Assembly: GCF_017948595.1 (NCBI RefSeq)
Contig: NZ_JAGFBV010000004.1
Coordinates: 144,426 to 208,425, forward strand
Origin: Flavobacterium geliluteum
GTDB lineage: Bacteria > Bacteroidota > Bacteroidia > Flavobacteriales > Flavobacteriaceae
DNA length: 64,000 nucleotides
Direction: 5' to 3'
In this document: piece by piece, positions 45,396 through 55,464 of the stretch
Position numbering within the stretch: position 1 is the first letter of the stretch
Layout of the letters: each line of letters begins with the position of its first letter
Made by a program: the position numbers and the translations under genes
The notes under the pieces: model-generated
What the model was told of the DNA's origin: nothing
Seen by the model: the letters and a program-made list of their open reading frames with translations, nothing else
Databases searched by the model: none

Positions 45396-47066
45396 ATGAT
45401 TAGAAAGTATCTTTTTTTGCTCTCTATTTGTTTGGGAGATCAAATCTATGGGCAGGAAATACATTTTAAAATTCCTGACACACTTCGAAATAAGAGTTAT
45501 GAGTATCTTTTTAATCGGATTGAAGAATCCGAAAATGACAGGATTAAACAGTCGCTATATCTGAAATTCTATCTGGCAAAATCTAAATTAGAAAAAAATT
45601 GGAAAGAGGAAGTAAACAGCTATAAAAATTATGTTCACCACTCTCCGGAAAAAATGAAACTCATTTATACGGACAGTATGATTTATACAGCCAAAAAGTC
45701 CAAGGATAATGCTTTGATTGGATCTGCCTATCTTTCAAAAGGAATTGTCTACTATTCCTTAAAAAGTCATGATTATGCCTTGGATAATTATCTCATTGCC
45801 AATAGTTATATTTCCAAAACTGATGACCAGTATTTAACCTACAAAACCAAATATAATATTGCCCTGATAAAATACTATCTTGGCTTTTATGATGAGACGA
45901 TTTCCTTACTTAAAGAATGTATCGCTTATTTCAAGGAAAACAATAACAATGGAGGATATCTAAACTCACTTCATTCTCTTGGACTGTGTTATAATCGTAT
46001 TGGCAATTATGGCTTATGCACACAAATAAACCGCATAGGATTGCTTGAAGGCAAGAGACTGGCTGATACCGAAATGCGGGAATACTTCATCATCTCGGAG
46101 GGGGTCAATCAATATTTTCTGAGCAATTATACTCTAGCTATAAATAAAATAAATTATGCGCTTCCTTTTTTTCAAAAAAACAAGGATTTCGCAAATGAGA
46201 CGGTTGGGTATTTTTATATAGGAAAAAGTTATTGGAACCTTAAAAATTATCAAAAGGCAATACCGTATTTCAAAAAAGTAGACGCCATTTTTAATGCTAA
46301 AGGTTATATTCGTCATGATCTTCGTAATAATTATGAATTATTGATCAAGTACTATAAATTCAATAAAAATCCTGAGCTACAGCTTCACTATATTCAAAAG
46401 CTGCTCAAAGTGGATAGTACCTTAACGATAAAGTATAAATACTTATCGGAAAAAATTCATAAGGAGTATGACACAAAACAATTGCTCTTACAAAAAAACA
46501 AAATTGAGAAGTTACTCCATAGAAAAGAACGTGATGATTTTATTCATAAAACCATCATAATCTTTTTAACTTTATCGGTAGCCTTCCTTATTTACAAACA
46601 CAACAGAAACAGAAAAATCTATAGACAAAGATTTGAAGATCTTATGAAAAAAAATCATACTGAATCTAAAATCGAATCTAAAAGTATCAATTATGGAATT
46701 AAAAACATAAATCCAGACACTGTAGCTTCTATACTTAAACAATTAGAGAAGTTTGAAAAGGATAAAATGTTCCTTAGAGATAACTTAACGGAAACAAAAC
46801 TAGCCATATCATTTGATTCAAATATAAAATATGTTTCAAAAGTAATAGCACATCACAGAGGAAAGAAATTTGTAAAGTATATCAATGATCTAAAAGTGGA
46901 CTATTTAATTTCTCTATTAAAAGAGGATAAAAAATTTCAGCTTTATAACAACATAGCTCTTGCTAAGGAGGCCGGTTTTAGTACCACAGAACGTTTTGCC
47001 AAAGCTTTCTTTTCCCGAACAGGAATGCCTGTTTCTTTTTTTATTAAAGAACTTCGAAAAGAGTAG
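45396..47066 (+). CDS. TPR-containing membrane AraC-type regulator
   Basis: A 556-residue one-component sensor-regulator. Signal peptide (YLFLLSICLGDQIYGQ), then a periplasmic TPR array (about residues 90-340; SLHSLGLCYNRIGNYGLC and GYFYIGKSYWNLKNYQKAIP are clear repeats), one membrane helix (IIIFLTLSVAFLIYKH, about residue 390), and a cytoplasmic AraC HTH (about residues 470-556; LAISFDSNIKYVSKVIAHHR, IALAKEAGFSTTERFAKAFF). Such proteins control SusCD or secretion loci in Bacteroidota, and the SusC gene lies 1.2 kb downstream. Confidence 0.85.
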   Translation: MIRKYLFLLSICLGDQIYGQEIHFKIPDTLRNKSYEYLFNRIEESENDRIKQSLYLKFYLAKSKLEKNWKEEVNSYKNYVHHSPEKMKLIYTDSMIYTAKKSKDNALIGSAYLSKGIVYYSLKSHDYALDNYLIANSYISKTDDQYLTYKTKYNIALIKYYLGFYDETISLLKECIAYFKENNNNGGYLNSLHSLGLCYNRIGNYGLCTQINRIGLLEGKRLADTEMREYFIISEGVNQYFLSNYTLAINKINYALPFFQKNKDFANETVGYFYIGKSYWNLKNYQKAIPYFKKVDAIFNAKGYIRHDLRNNYELLIKYYKFNKNPELQLHYIQKLLKVDSTLTIKYKYLSEKIHKEYDTKQLLLQKNKIEKLLHRKERDDFIHKTIIIFLTLSVAFLIYKHNRNRKIYRQRFEDLMKKNHTESKIESKSINYGIKNINPDTVASILKQLEKFEKDKMFLRDNLTETKLAISFDSNIKYVSKVIAHHRGKKFVKYINDLKVDYLISLLKEDKKFQLYNNIALAKEAGFSTTERFAKAFFSRTGMPVSFFIKELRKE

Positions 47067-47135
47067 TTTTAACAATTTTTTCTTTATACCTAAAAAGTAA
47101 ACTTCTATTTTTACGCCCTAATAAAAAAATATATC

Positions 47136-47312
47136 ATGAAAGATTTAGTAGCAAAAATAAACGCCGAAATCGAAACATTTAAAACAGAATCAGAATCTCT
47201 AATCGACAAAGGAGTAAAAGCAGCTGGAGCCAGAGCTCGTAAATCAACGTTAGAATTAGAAAAACTCTTAAAAGAGTTTAGAAAAGTTTCTATTGAGGAA
47301 TCGAAGAAATAA
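47136..47312 (+). CDS. Histone H1-like (Hc1-type) small DNA-binding protein
   Basis: A 58-residue Lys/Glu-rich helical protein: MKDLVAKINAEIETFKTESE at the start, then GVKAAGARARKSTLELEKLL. This is the pattern of the Hc1-like histone family widespread in Bacteroidota, which binds DNA non-specifically and compacts the nucleoid. The ATG is 70 bp after the TPR-AraC stop. A TATTTTTA box about 30 bp upstream may be its promoter. A strong terminator follows. Confidence 0.8.
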   Translation: MKDLVAKINAEIETFKTESESLIDKGVKAAGARARKSTLELEKLLKEFRKVSIEESKK

Positions 47313-47333
47313 TTTTTTCTTATTTTACTTATT

Positions 47334-47364
47334 AAAGGCTGTCATCAAAAGACAGCCTTTTTTT
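47334..47364 (+). terminator. Rho-independent terminator after the H1-like gene
   Basis: Perfect 9-bp stem AAGGCTGTC/GACAGCCTT (47335-47343 with 47351-47359), 7-nt loop, followed by T residues. Confidence 0.88.
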
Positions 47365-47488
47365 AACAAAATTTATATTTAAATTTTGACTTTTCCTGCA
47401 TATAAAGACCATTATTACAAATAATAATTTTATATCATTCCTTAATTTAGATATAGGAAAATTTAATTAATATTATATTCATTTTACT

Positions 47489-47719
47489 TCAAAGATCTAA
47501 ATCTAACAATTCTTTAGGATGTTTACCCAATCCCTTAGCAAGATCTAAAAGAGTGGTAAATGATAAATTTCTTTTTCCATTTTCTATATCACTTATGGTA
47601 GCCTTGATAAGTTTATCACTATTTAATGCTACATTATCTTGGCTTAAATCAAGTTCAGTTCTAAGTTTTTTGATATGTAAGCCAAATTTTTTTAATTTTT
47701 CTTCCTTATGTTTCTCCAT
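47489..47719 (-). CDS. XRE-family transcriptional regulator
   Basis: A 76-residue single-domain Cro/CI helix-turn-helix protein (HIKKLRTELDLSQDNVALNS, recognition helix region IKATISDIENGKRNLSFTTL). It lacks a sensor domain. An 18-bp palindrome 47 bp upstream (47766-47783) is a plausible autoregulatory operator. It is transcribed away from the structured element at 47911-48021. Confidence 0.82.
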   Translation of the reverse strand: MEKHKEEKLKKFGLHIKKLRTELDLSQDNVALNSDKLIKATISDIENGKRNLSFTTLLDLAKGLGKHPKELLDLDL

Positions 47720-47765
47720 ATTTATTAGCTTTTAAACAAAAGGCGTGATAATTCTTTATAAAAAT

Positions 47766-47783
47766 GTTATAAGAACTTATAAC
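47766..47783. promoter_or_regulatory. Candidate operator for the XRE regulator
   Basis: Perfect 18-bp palindrome GTTATAAGAACTTATAAC, overlapped by a second dyad AACAAA/TTTGTT (47781-47800). A TATATTTG box on the plus strand (47801-47808) faces the structured element. Binding by the XRE protein is inferred from position. Confidence 0.5.
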
Positions 47784-47910
47784 AAATAAATATTTTTTGT
47801 TATATTTGGATATTATTTGAATTAACATTTAATATTATTTGCTTTATGCATATAATTAAATAATTTTGCGATTCTTCATAAAAAATAATTGAAGCATTCG
47901 CTTAGAATCT

Positions 47911-48021
47911 CGTTTTCAAAAACTGGCGTTTTATATACCACGAGAAGATAAGTAAGATGCTCACGTCTTATGGCGTGGGCTCACTTATTTGTGGTAGGGC
48001 GCCGCCAGTGCCTTGAAAACG
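47911..48021. other. Long nested hairpin element, possible structured RNA or DNA site
   Basis: A ~111-nt region with nested perfect pairings: CGTTTTCAA/TTGAAAACG (47911-47919 with 48013-48021), ACTGGCG/CGCCAGT (47922-47928 with 48003-48009), CCAC/GTGG (47938-47941 with 47991-47994), ATAAGT/ACTTAT (47948-47953 with 47983-47988) and GCTCACG/CGTGGGC (47959-47965 with 47974-47980). It is much richer in GC than its surroundings and contains no gene. A separate hairpin ATTAGG/CCTAAT follows at 48047-48060. Between here and the SusC start at 48279 nothing else is seen except a CCTCTA/TAGAGG dyad (48204-48234). Confidence 0.6.
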
Positions 48022-48278
48022 ATAAGCTGAGTTCCGCGCCTTTTTATTAGGTTCCTAATCTCTTCTAAATTCTTAGCGATACTTTATTACTTACATGAAT
48101 TCGCAGTATGACAAGTTTAATTTTAAAACTGATACTATTCATGTAGAAAAGAAATCAATCCTTTATGATCATTAAGCCGTTTACTTAATGCATAAAAAAT
48201 GGCCCTCTACGCAGCGACCAAACTAGTATAGAGGACCGTAGCTAATCAAATCATCGTTTAACTAACCAATTCAATATT

Positions 48279-51200
48279 ATGAATATTTTTTCATTTTACA
48301 AGGATGGGAAAGCTCTTTATTGTCTTTTTTTTATTTGGCTTTGCTTGTCTTTCTCATCACTTTTTGCTAAATCTTATGATTGTTATGATACCTTTTTTTT
48401 ACCAGAGTATCAAATTCAGGGTACTATCACCGATGGCATTAATCCTTTAGCTGGTGTAACTATTAGTGTTAAAAGTAAATCTAATTCTACAACTATTTCA
48501 GATTACAGTGGACAATATACTATTTCTGCTTCTACTCAGGATACTTTGATAGTTTCCTTTGTTGGTTTTAAAAGGGCCTTGATTCCTATAAATGGTCGGT
48601 CTGTAGTTAACGTTGAGTTATTGTTTGATACAACAACTCTTCAAGAAATAAAAATCAATGCAGGATACTATTCGGTAAAAGAAAGCGAACGTACTGGAAG
48701 TATCGCCCGCATTACGTCCAAAGATATCGAAATACAACCCGTAACTAATGTACTTGCTACGATGCAAGGTCGTATGGCAGGTGTAAATATCATACAGACC
48801 ACAGGAGTTCCAGGAGGTAATTTTGATATTAAAATTAGAGGACAAAATAGCATTCGCTCAGAAGGTAATGCGCCTCTTTATATAATAGATGGCGTACCCT
48901 ATGCTTCCGAAACTATAGGATATAATCAGACTTCCACTATCTATCCATCCACTACAAGTCCTTTAAACAGTATAAATCCGGATACCATAGAAAGTATTGA
49001 AATACTAAAAGATGCAGATGCCACGGCTATCTATGGTTCCAGAGGAGCCAACGGTGTGGTACTTATCACCACTAAAAAAGGAAAAGCGGGAAAAACAACT
49101 TTTACTGTTACCCCCTCAATGGGATCTGGAACTGTTACCAAATTCATGAAACTTATGAATACCGAGCAATATCTTGCTATGCGAAAAGAGGCTTTTAAAA
49201 ATGATAACATTCCATACAGCTCGTCAGATTATGATGTAAATGGAACATGGGATCAAAACAGATATACCGATTGGCAGAAGGAACTGATCGGTGGAACTGA
49301 TAGCATAATGGATCTTCAAACAACCATTTCAGGAGGATCAGAAAAGACACAATTCCTGATTAGCGGTTCTTATCATTCGGAATCCAGCGTATTTCCGGGT
49401 GATTTTATCTATAGAAAAGGCGGTTCCCAATTCAATCTCAACCACCGATCCCAAGACAATAAATTCAGGCTAACGTTCTCAACAGGATATAATAGTCAAA
49501 ATAATAATCAGCCCGCCTTTGACTTTACCTATGATGCCCGTTCACTAACTCCTAATGCACCTAAACTTTATGATTCAAATGGTAACCTTAACTGGGAAAA
49601 TGGTACTTGGGATAATCCCTTGCGTAATCTTAATGCTAAATTTGAATCCAAAACAAATAACTTTATTGCCAATTGCGTACTGTCATATGAACTGTTTTCA
49701 GGACTAATAATCAAAAGTAATATAGGATATACCGATTTAAATACTCTCGAAACCCGCATCTCTCCTTCCTCAATATACAATCCAGCTTATAATGTTAGTA
49801 GTGCCAATTCATCATTGTACGTAAATAATACGGATCGATTTTCATGGATTATAGAACCACAGGTGAGCTGGGTAAAGCAATTAGGACTTGGAAAACTGGA
49901 TTTGCTTGCAGGGGCTACTTTTCAAAGTCAGACTACCACAAGGTTATTTCAGTCAGGGACCGGATATAGTTCTAACAGCCTCATATATAATCTGGCCTCT
50001 GCGAAGTACGTTAATGTACTGCTTAATGATGAAACTATATATAAGTATCTGGCATTTTTCGGACGTGTTAACTATAATTTCGATAAGCGCTACATCATTA
50101 ACCTTACAGGCAGGCGCGATGGTTCAAGTCGTTTTGGACCTGGCAATCAATTTGCCACTTTCGGAGCCGTAGGTGTGGCATGGCTGTTCTCAAATGAAAA
50201 TTTTCTAAAAAACAGCTCATGGATCAGTTATGGAAAACTAAGATCCAGTTATGGTACTACCGGCAGTGACCAAATTGGGGACTATCAGTTCTTAAATACC
50301 TACTCAACCACAGGAATAAATTATGATGGCACCGTTGGACTTGAGCCAACCAGACTTTACAATGCTGATTTTGGTTGGGAAACCAACAAAAAACTTGAAG
50401 CCGCACTTGAATTAGGTTTTTTTCAAGACAAAATATTTACAACAGTTTCCTGGTATCAGAACAAATCATCCAATCAACTGGTGGGAGTGCCACTTCCGGG
50501 GACTACTGGCTTTACCAATCTTCAATCCAATTTGAATGCTGTGGTTCAGAACAGAGGACTTGAGATGACCATCAGAACCAATAACCTAGACCGTGAAAAT
50601 TTTAGCTGGACAACCAGCGTGAACCTTACCTTTGCCAAGAACAAACTCCTTAGTTTTCCCGGATTAGAAAATTCTCCCTACAGCCAGAAATACCGACTTA
50701 ATGAGCCTTTAAACATTGAGCTTGTTTACCAATATAAAGGAGTTAATCCACAAACTGGTATTTATGAATTTGAAGACATCAACAAAGACGGCAAGATTAC
50801 TTTTCCCGAGGACAAACAAAAAACTATTGATCTTAATCCAAAATATTATGGCGGTCTGCAAAATCAATTGCGTTTCAAAAAGTGGAATCTTGACTTTTTA
50901 TTTCAATTTGTCAAACAAAAAAACAAAATAAATCCAATGGGTTTTGCAGGACAGATGTCTAATCAACCGGTATCCAAAACAGATCGCTGGCAAAAGGCCG
51001 GAGACATTACTGCTTATCAATTGTATACAACCGGTTATAATAGTAAGGCTGTAACAGCCGATTATTTATACGACAGAAGCGACGCCTCCATAACAGATGC
51101 TTCTTTTGTAAGACTTAAAAATATCTCACTGTCTTATCAATTGCCCATGCCTACAAAGGCGATGCAATGTAAAATTATGTTGCAGAGCCAAAATCTTTTG

Positions 51201-51299
51201 ACTTTTACCAAATACAAAGACGGGGATCCTGAGTTTACTTCCTCAGGATTCTTGCCACCTCTTAAAATCATCACTCTAGGAGCCCAATTAACATTTTAA
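48279..51299 (+). CDS. SusC/RagA-type TonB-dependent outer-membrane transporter
   Basis: A 1006-residue SusC-family protein. After the signal region comes a CarboxypepD_reg-like domain (IQGTITDGINPLAGVTISVK), then the plug (VLATMQGRMAGVNIIQTTGV, IRGQNSIRSEGNAPLYIIDG, SIEILKDADATAIYGSRGAN, GVVLITTKKGKAGKTTF), then the 22-strand barrel to the C-terminal LGAQLTF. With SusD it imports glycans or peptides across the outer membrane using TonB. The neighbouring S9 peptidase suggests peptide cargo (inference). A small dyad precedes the gene at 48204-48234. Confidence 0.93.
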   Translation: MNIFSFYKDGKALYCLFFIWLCLSFSSLFAKSYDCYDTFFLPEYQIQGTITDGINPLAGVTISVKSKSNSTTISDYSGQYTISASTQDTLIVSFVGFKRALIPINGRSVVNVELLFDTTTLQEIKINAGYYSVKESERTGSIARITSKDIEIQPVTNVLATMQGRMAGVNIIQTTGVPGGNFDIKIRGQNSIRSEGNAPLYIIDGVPYASETIGYNQTSTIYPSTTSPLNSINPDTIESIEILKDADATAIYGSRGANGVVLITTKKGKAGKTTFTVTPSMGSGTVTKFMKLMNTEQYLAMRKEAFKNDNIPYSSSDYDVNGTWDQNRYTDWQKELIGGTDSIMDLQTTISGGSEKTQFLISGSYHSESSVFPGDFIYRKGGSQFNLNHRSQDNKFRLTFSTGYNSQNNNQPAFDFTYDARSLTPNAPKLYDSNGNLNWENGTWDNPLRNLNAKFESKTNNFIANCVLSYELFSGLIIKSNIGYTDLNTLETRISPSSIYNPAYNVSSANSSLYVNNTDRFSWIIEPQVSWVKQLGLGKLDLLAGATFQSQTTTRLFQSGTGYSSNSLIYNLASAKYVNVLLNDETIYKYLAFFGRVNYNFDKRYIINLTGRRDGSSRFGPGNQFATFGAVGVAWLFSNENFLKNSSWISYGKLRSSYGTTGSDQIGDYQFLNTYSTTGINYDGTVGLEPTRLYNADFGWETNKKLEAALELGFFQDKIFTTVSWYQNKSSNQLVGVPLPGTTGFTNLQSNLNAVVQNRGLEMTIRTNNLDRENFSWTTSVNLTFAKNKLLSFPGLENSPYSQKYRLNEPLNIELVYQYKGVNPQTGIYEFEDINKDGKITFPEDKQKTIDLNPKYYGGLQNQLRFKKWNLDFLFQFVKQKNKINPMGFAGQMSNQPVSKTDRWQKAGDITAYQLYTTGYNSKAVTADYLYDRSDASITDASFVRLKNISLSYQLPMPTKAMQCKIMLQSQNLLTFTKYKDGDPEFTSSGFLPPLKIITLGAQLTF

Positions 51300-51310
51300 A
51301 ACAATATAGT

Positions 51311-52699
51311 ATGAAAACATTTTATGATATAGCAAAGCAAATGTTGTGGTTAGCAATACTGTCTTTTTTTATCAATAGCTGTGATTCTTTTCTCGAGGTA
51401 GACCTTCCCAAATCACAGCTTACCACCGTAACGGTATTTGAGGATTATGCTACTGCAAATGCAGCCCTTACAAGCATATATGCAAAAATCAGGGACAAGG
51501 GCCTACTCACTGGTAACAATATAGGACTATCGAATCAACTCGGTAATTACACAGATGAGATAATTCCTTATGGTACACCTTCAAATCCTAGTTTGACCTT
51601 CTATAATAATAGTCTTTTAGCTGAAAATCCTGATGTTGCTCAGTACTGGAATGACTCGTATAATCAGATTTATGCTGCTAATTCTTTAATAGAAGGTATA
51701 GAAGCCAGTACTAAGCTTTCAGATCAAAATAAAAAACAGCTTAAAGGAGAGGCTCTTTTTATTCGTGCCCTTGTACATTTTTATCTGGTGAATATCTTTG
51801 GAGACGTTCCCTATATCACCATTACCGATTATAAAAAAAACAGTAAAGTCAGCAGAATGCCTAGCAGTGAGGTATATCAGAATATTATAGGTGATCTGCA
51901 AAGCGCTATTACTCTATTACAAAAGGATTATAGTGCCTTGGAACGAATCCGTGCAGACAAATATGTTGCCCGTGCGCTTTTAGCACGGGTTTATCTCTAC
52001 AATGAATCTTATCCTGAGGCGGCCAACGAAGCTTCTGCAATTCTTAACCAAACCAATCTGTTTACTCTAGAAAATATAAATCAGGTTTTTTTAGTGAATT
52101 CCAAAGAAACCATTTGGCAGCTACAGTCGGCAGAAGCCGGTCAAAATACGCAGGAAGCATCCACTTTTATTTTTCTTTTGGGTCCGCCAGCTCTGGTGGC
52201 TTTGAATAATGATCTTGTAGGTTCCTTTTCAGTAACTGACCTGCGAGGCTCGAACTGGATTAAAGCAGTCGGTGATGGTACAGCAACGTGGCACCACGCA
52301 TATAAGTATAAAGAGAAAAACTTTACTTCAATATCCAAAGAATATTCCATTGTTTTCAGACTCGCAGAACAATACCTAATTAGAGCCGAAGCAAGAGCAC
52401 ATCAGGGCGATTTAATCGGTGCTAAAGAAGATTTAAACCAAATCCGAAATCGTGCAGGTCTTGATGATACTAAAGCAATCACTAAAGAAGAAATTTTGGA
52501 TGCCATACTAAATGAGAGACGATGGGAATTCTTTACCGAATTGGGACACCGTTTTTTTGATCTAAAACGATTCAATCAAATAAATAAGGTGCTCTCAAAT
52601 AGTAAACCGGGATGGAATACTACGGATCATTTATTTCCCATGCCTCAGAGTGAATTGAGTTCGAATCCTAATCTTGGTGCTCAAAACCCAGGATATTAA
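51311..52699 (+). CDS. SusD/RagB-type nutrient-binding lipoprotein
   Basis: A 462-residue SusD-family lipoprotein, 11 bp after its SusC partner. Lipobox INSC near residue 24. The family's TPR-like helices include GEALFIRALVHFYLVNIFGD (near residue 150), and the C-terminal part has YLIRAEARAHQGDLIGAKED, NQIRNRAGLDD, ILNERRWEFFTELGHRFFDL and the terminal NPGY. It forms the lid over the SusC barrel at the cell surface. Confidence 0.93.
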   Translation: MKTFYDIAKQMLWLAILSFFINSCDSFLEVDLPKSQLTTVTVFEDYATANAALTSIYAKIRDKGLLTGNNIGLSNQLGNYTDEIIPYGTPSNPSLTFYNNSLLAENPDVAQYWNDSYNQIYAANSLIEGIEASTKLSDQNKKQLKGEALFIRALVHFYLVNIFGDVPYITITDYKKNSKVSRMPSSEVYQNIIGDLQSAITLLQKDYSALERIRADKYVARALLARVYLYNESYPEAANEASAILNQTNLFTLENINQVFLVNSKETIWQLQSAEAGQNTQEASTFIFLLGPPALVALNNDLVGSFSVTDLRGSNWIKAVGDGTATWHHAYKYKEKNFTSISKEYSIVFRLAEQYLIRAEARAHQGDLIGAKEDLNQIRNRAGLDDTKAITKEEILDAILNERRWEFFTELGHRFFDLKRFNQINKVLSNSKPGWNTTDHLFPMPQSELSSNPNLGAQNPGY

Positions 52700-52710
52700 A
52701 GTCGTTTAAG

Positions 52711-55389
52711 ATGATACACTTCGGCACCAGAAAGCATTTCAGCCCTCTAAGCTCTTCTTTATTGCTAAATGCGCGTTTACACTTTTTTTTAATTTTATTT
52801 TTAATTTTGCCATTAGTAGCCTGTTCCTTATGGGGACAGGCTGTGCAAAAAAAAGATCTCACCGCTGCAGACTATCCCTTGTGGGGTACTCTGAGTCTGG
52901 AGAAAATATCTCCTGACCAGAATTGGATCAGCTATACAATGACGTACCAGAATAATGTTGATACCTTATTTGTTCGCAATGCTGTAAGTCTCAAAACCTT
53001 CTCCTTTGTGGCAATTGAGCATTCTTTATTCACTAAAAAAAACGTTTTTGTTTGTCAAAATAATGAGGGATTGCAAATTACAGATCTCAATACAGGGAAA
53101 CAGCAGTATATGCCATCAATTAATCAATTCGACTATTCAGCACCGGCCGATCTTTTGCTCCTGACAATCAATCTGCCAAGAGATAAAAAAAGACTCATCC
53201 TACAAACTCCAAATGGCAAGGTTGTGAAGAAAATAGCCGATGTTACTGATTTTTCTTTAAGTCCCAACCAGCAACACCTGATTTATGGAACTATTATAAA
53301 AGGTAGACATACAGTTATCCTTCTGAATCTAAAAGATACCGCAAAGCAAAAGCTAATTCCATCAAATGTGGAGGATGTAAGTTTTGGCTTTACTTGGCAT
53401 AAAGATGGAAAAACGGTTGCTTTTGTAACACGGTCTACTGAGATAACCAAAACTGCATTGTTTTATTACACACTTGAAAACGATAAGTTATACCATCTAG
53501 ATCTGGCAATATTGTCAAATTTCTCCAAGAATACCTTTATACCGGCAGACTTTACCTTTAAAATTTCCATTTCTGATGATATGCAAAAGGTGTTTTTTAC
53601 AACAAAAAATAATAATCCATTAACTGAAAATAGAAATACTTCCAATGTTGAAATTTGGAACTCCAATGATAAATCTCTTTTTGTCGAAAGAGAAAAAGAC
53701 GGTCCGTCATCAACCGTTCCCTCAGTTGGGATTTGGCTACCTTTTTCCGATATGGCCACTGAACTAACCACGAGCGAACTCCCCAAGTTAATGCTTTCTG
53801 GTAATCAGCAGTATGCTCTTTTATTTAATCCAAAGGATTATGAACCTCAATTTGTAATAAAACCGGGGCCAAGTGATATTTATATTGTCAACCTAAAAAC
53901 ATTCGAAAAACAACTGTTTTTAAAAAAGCATTCCGCTCATTTTTTAGAACTAATACCCTCCCCGACAGGAAACTATATTTCTTATTTTAAAGATGGCCAT
54001 TGGTGGGTGTATACTATTGCAGATAATACACATCGTAACATTACAGCTGGAATGAACGTTAAATTTACGCCGGAAGATTTATCTTATTCCATCGCAGCAA
54101 AAAACTCAAATGCAGGCTGGAGTTTGGGAGATAAAGAAATGCTACTGTATGACGAGTTCGATTTGTGGGCGATTAAGCCCGATGGAACTTCTTTTAGGAG
54201 ACTCACCCATGGACGTGAATTAAAAATAAAATACAGGCTGGCAAATATACCCGGCAGACAGCCTTATATTTTTATTTACGATGCGCTAAAATTGGACAGT
54301 TTTGATCTGGAGAAAGAATTGATTTTGCATGGGCAAGGCGATGATGGAAAAACGGGTTATTTTAAATGGAATAAGGATTCGGGAGAAAAAACAATTAGTT
54401 TTAACGAGAGTTACATAGACCAGCTTACTTATACGTCTGAGAAACAAAATTTATTTTACAGGGAACAAAAATTTGACCTATCACCCCAGCTGATGGTACT
54501 TAAAAAAGATTCCAATCCTATTTGCATTTTCCAAAGTAATCCACAGCAAAAAAAATACCATTGGGGAAGATCTGAACTTATCGATTACCAGAACGCTACA
54601 GGGATAAAAATGAAAGGTGTTCTTCGTTACCCAGCAAATTATGACGCCAAAAAAAAGTACCCCATGATTGTACATGTCTACCAAAGGCAGTACGATCAGC
54701 ATCATAAATATGTAAATCCTACATTATACATGGAGGATGAAGATAATGATACTCTATGGTCCACACAAGGATATTTTGTTCTTCTTCCCGATATCATTGT
54801 AGAGTATGATACACTAGGCTATTCAGCCTTAGATTGTGTTTTGGCAGCTGTCAAAGAAGTGCTTGCTAAAGAAATTATAAATCCAGAGAAAATTGGACTG
54901 ATGGGACATTCCTTCGGAGGCTATGAGACTTCTTTTATAATTACGCAAACAAACCTTTTTGCCGCCGCCATAGCAAGCGCATCAAGTACCGATCTAACAA
55001 GTTTTTATTTTACTCTGGCCAAAAACTTTTCTTACCCTAACATGTATCGCTTTGCAAATGGACAATGGAAAATAACCCAGACCCCATTTGAAGATCCTGA
55101 AATCTATTGGCGAAATTCTCCCATAACGTATGCCAATAAAGTAAATACGCCACTCTTGTTATGGACGGGAAAAGAAGATTATAATATTGATCCTCATCAG
55201 ACTATGGAATTTTATTTTGCCCTTAGAAGTCTGCGTAAAAAATGCATTATGCTGCTTTATCCCGATGAAGGGCATGGTATCTCAAAACCAATTAATCAAA
55301 AAGATATGACTCACAGGATTCAGCAATGGTTTGCCTACTATTTAAAAGATGATTTATCGGCAGAATGGATAACTCAAGGTGTGAAATAA
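52711..55389 (+). CDS. S9 family prolyl oligopeptidase-type serine peptidase
   Basis: An 892-residue exported S9 peptidase. N-terminal hydrophobic signal (FFLILFLILPLVACSLWGQA), with an LVAC stretch that could be a lipobox. A beta-propeller-like part follows (YPLWGTLSLEKISPDQNWIS and other repeats), then the alpha/beta hydrolase domain. The nucleophile is in LMGHSFGGYETSF (Ser near 734), the acid in WTGKEDYNIDPHQ, and His in YPDEGHGI. It cuts peptides at or outside the envelope. It is 11 bp after susD, so one operon; it likely prepares peptides for SusCD. Confidence 0.9.
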   Translation: MIHFGTRKHFSPLSSSLLLNARLHFFLILFLILPLVACSLWGQAVQKKDLTAADYPLWGTLSLEKISPDQNWISYTMTYQNNVDTLFVRNAVSLKTFSFVAIEHSLFTKKNVFVCQNNEGLQITDLNTGKQQYMPSINQFDYSAPADLLLLTINLPRDKKRLILQTPNGKVVKKIADVTDFSLSPNQQHLIYGTIIKGRHTVILLNLKDTAKQKLIPSNVEDVSFGFTWHKDGKTVAFVTRSTEITKTALFYYTLENDKLYHLDLAILSNFSKNTFIPADFTFKISISDDMQKVFFTTKNNNPLTENRNTSNVEIWNSNDKSLFVEREKDGPSSTVPSVGIWLPFSDMATELTTSELPKLMLSGNQQYALLFNPKDYEPQFVIKPGPSDIYIVNLKTFEKQLFLKKHSAHFLELIPSPTGNYISYFKDGHWWVYTIADNTHRNITAGMNVKFTPEDLSYSIAAKNSNAGWSLGDKEMLLYDEFDLWAIKPDGTSFRRLTHGRELKIKYRLANIPGRQPYIFIYDALKLDSFDLEKELILHGQGDDGKTGYFKWNKDSGEKTISFNESYIDQLTYTSEKQNLFYREQKFDLSPQLMVLKKDSNPICIFQSNPQQKKYHWGRSELIDYQNATGIKMKGVLRYPANYDAKKKYPMIVHVYQRQYDQHHKYVNPTLYMEDEDNDTLWSTQGYFVLLPDIIVEYDTLGYSALDCVLAAVKEVLAKEIINPEKIGLMGHSFGGYETSFIITQTNLFAAAIASASSTDLTSFYFTLAKNFSYPNMYRFANGQWKITQTPFEDPEIYWRNSPITYANKVNTPLLLWTGKEDYNIDPHQTMEFYFALRSLRKKCIMLLYPDEGHGISKPINQKDMTHRIQQWFAYYLKDDLSAEWITQGVK

Positions 55390-55404
55390 ATTTTAAAATA
55401 AGTT

Positions 55405-55440
55405 AAAAAAAGCAATGCAGTTCCAGAGTGGAACTGCATT
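55405..55440. terminator. Bidirectional terminator between the S9 peptidase and DUF6520 genes
   Basis: Perfect 12-bp stem AATGCAGTTCCA/TGGAACTGCATT (55414-55425 with 55429-55440) with a 3-nt loop; an A-run on its left is the T-run for the leftward transcript. Confidence 0.85.
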
Positions 55441-55464
55441 ACAATTTACAAAAACCTCAAACAT

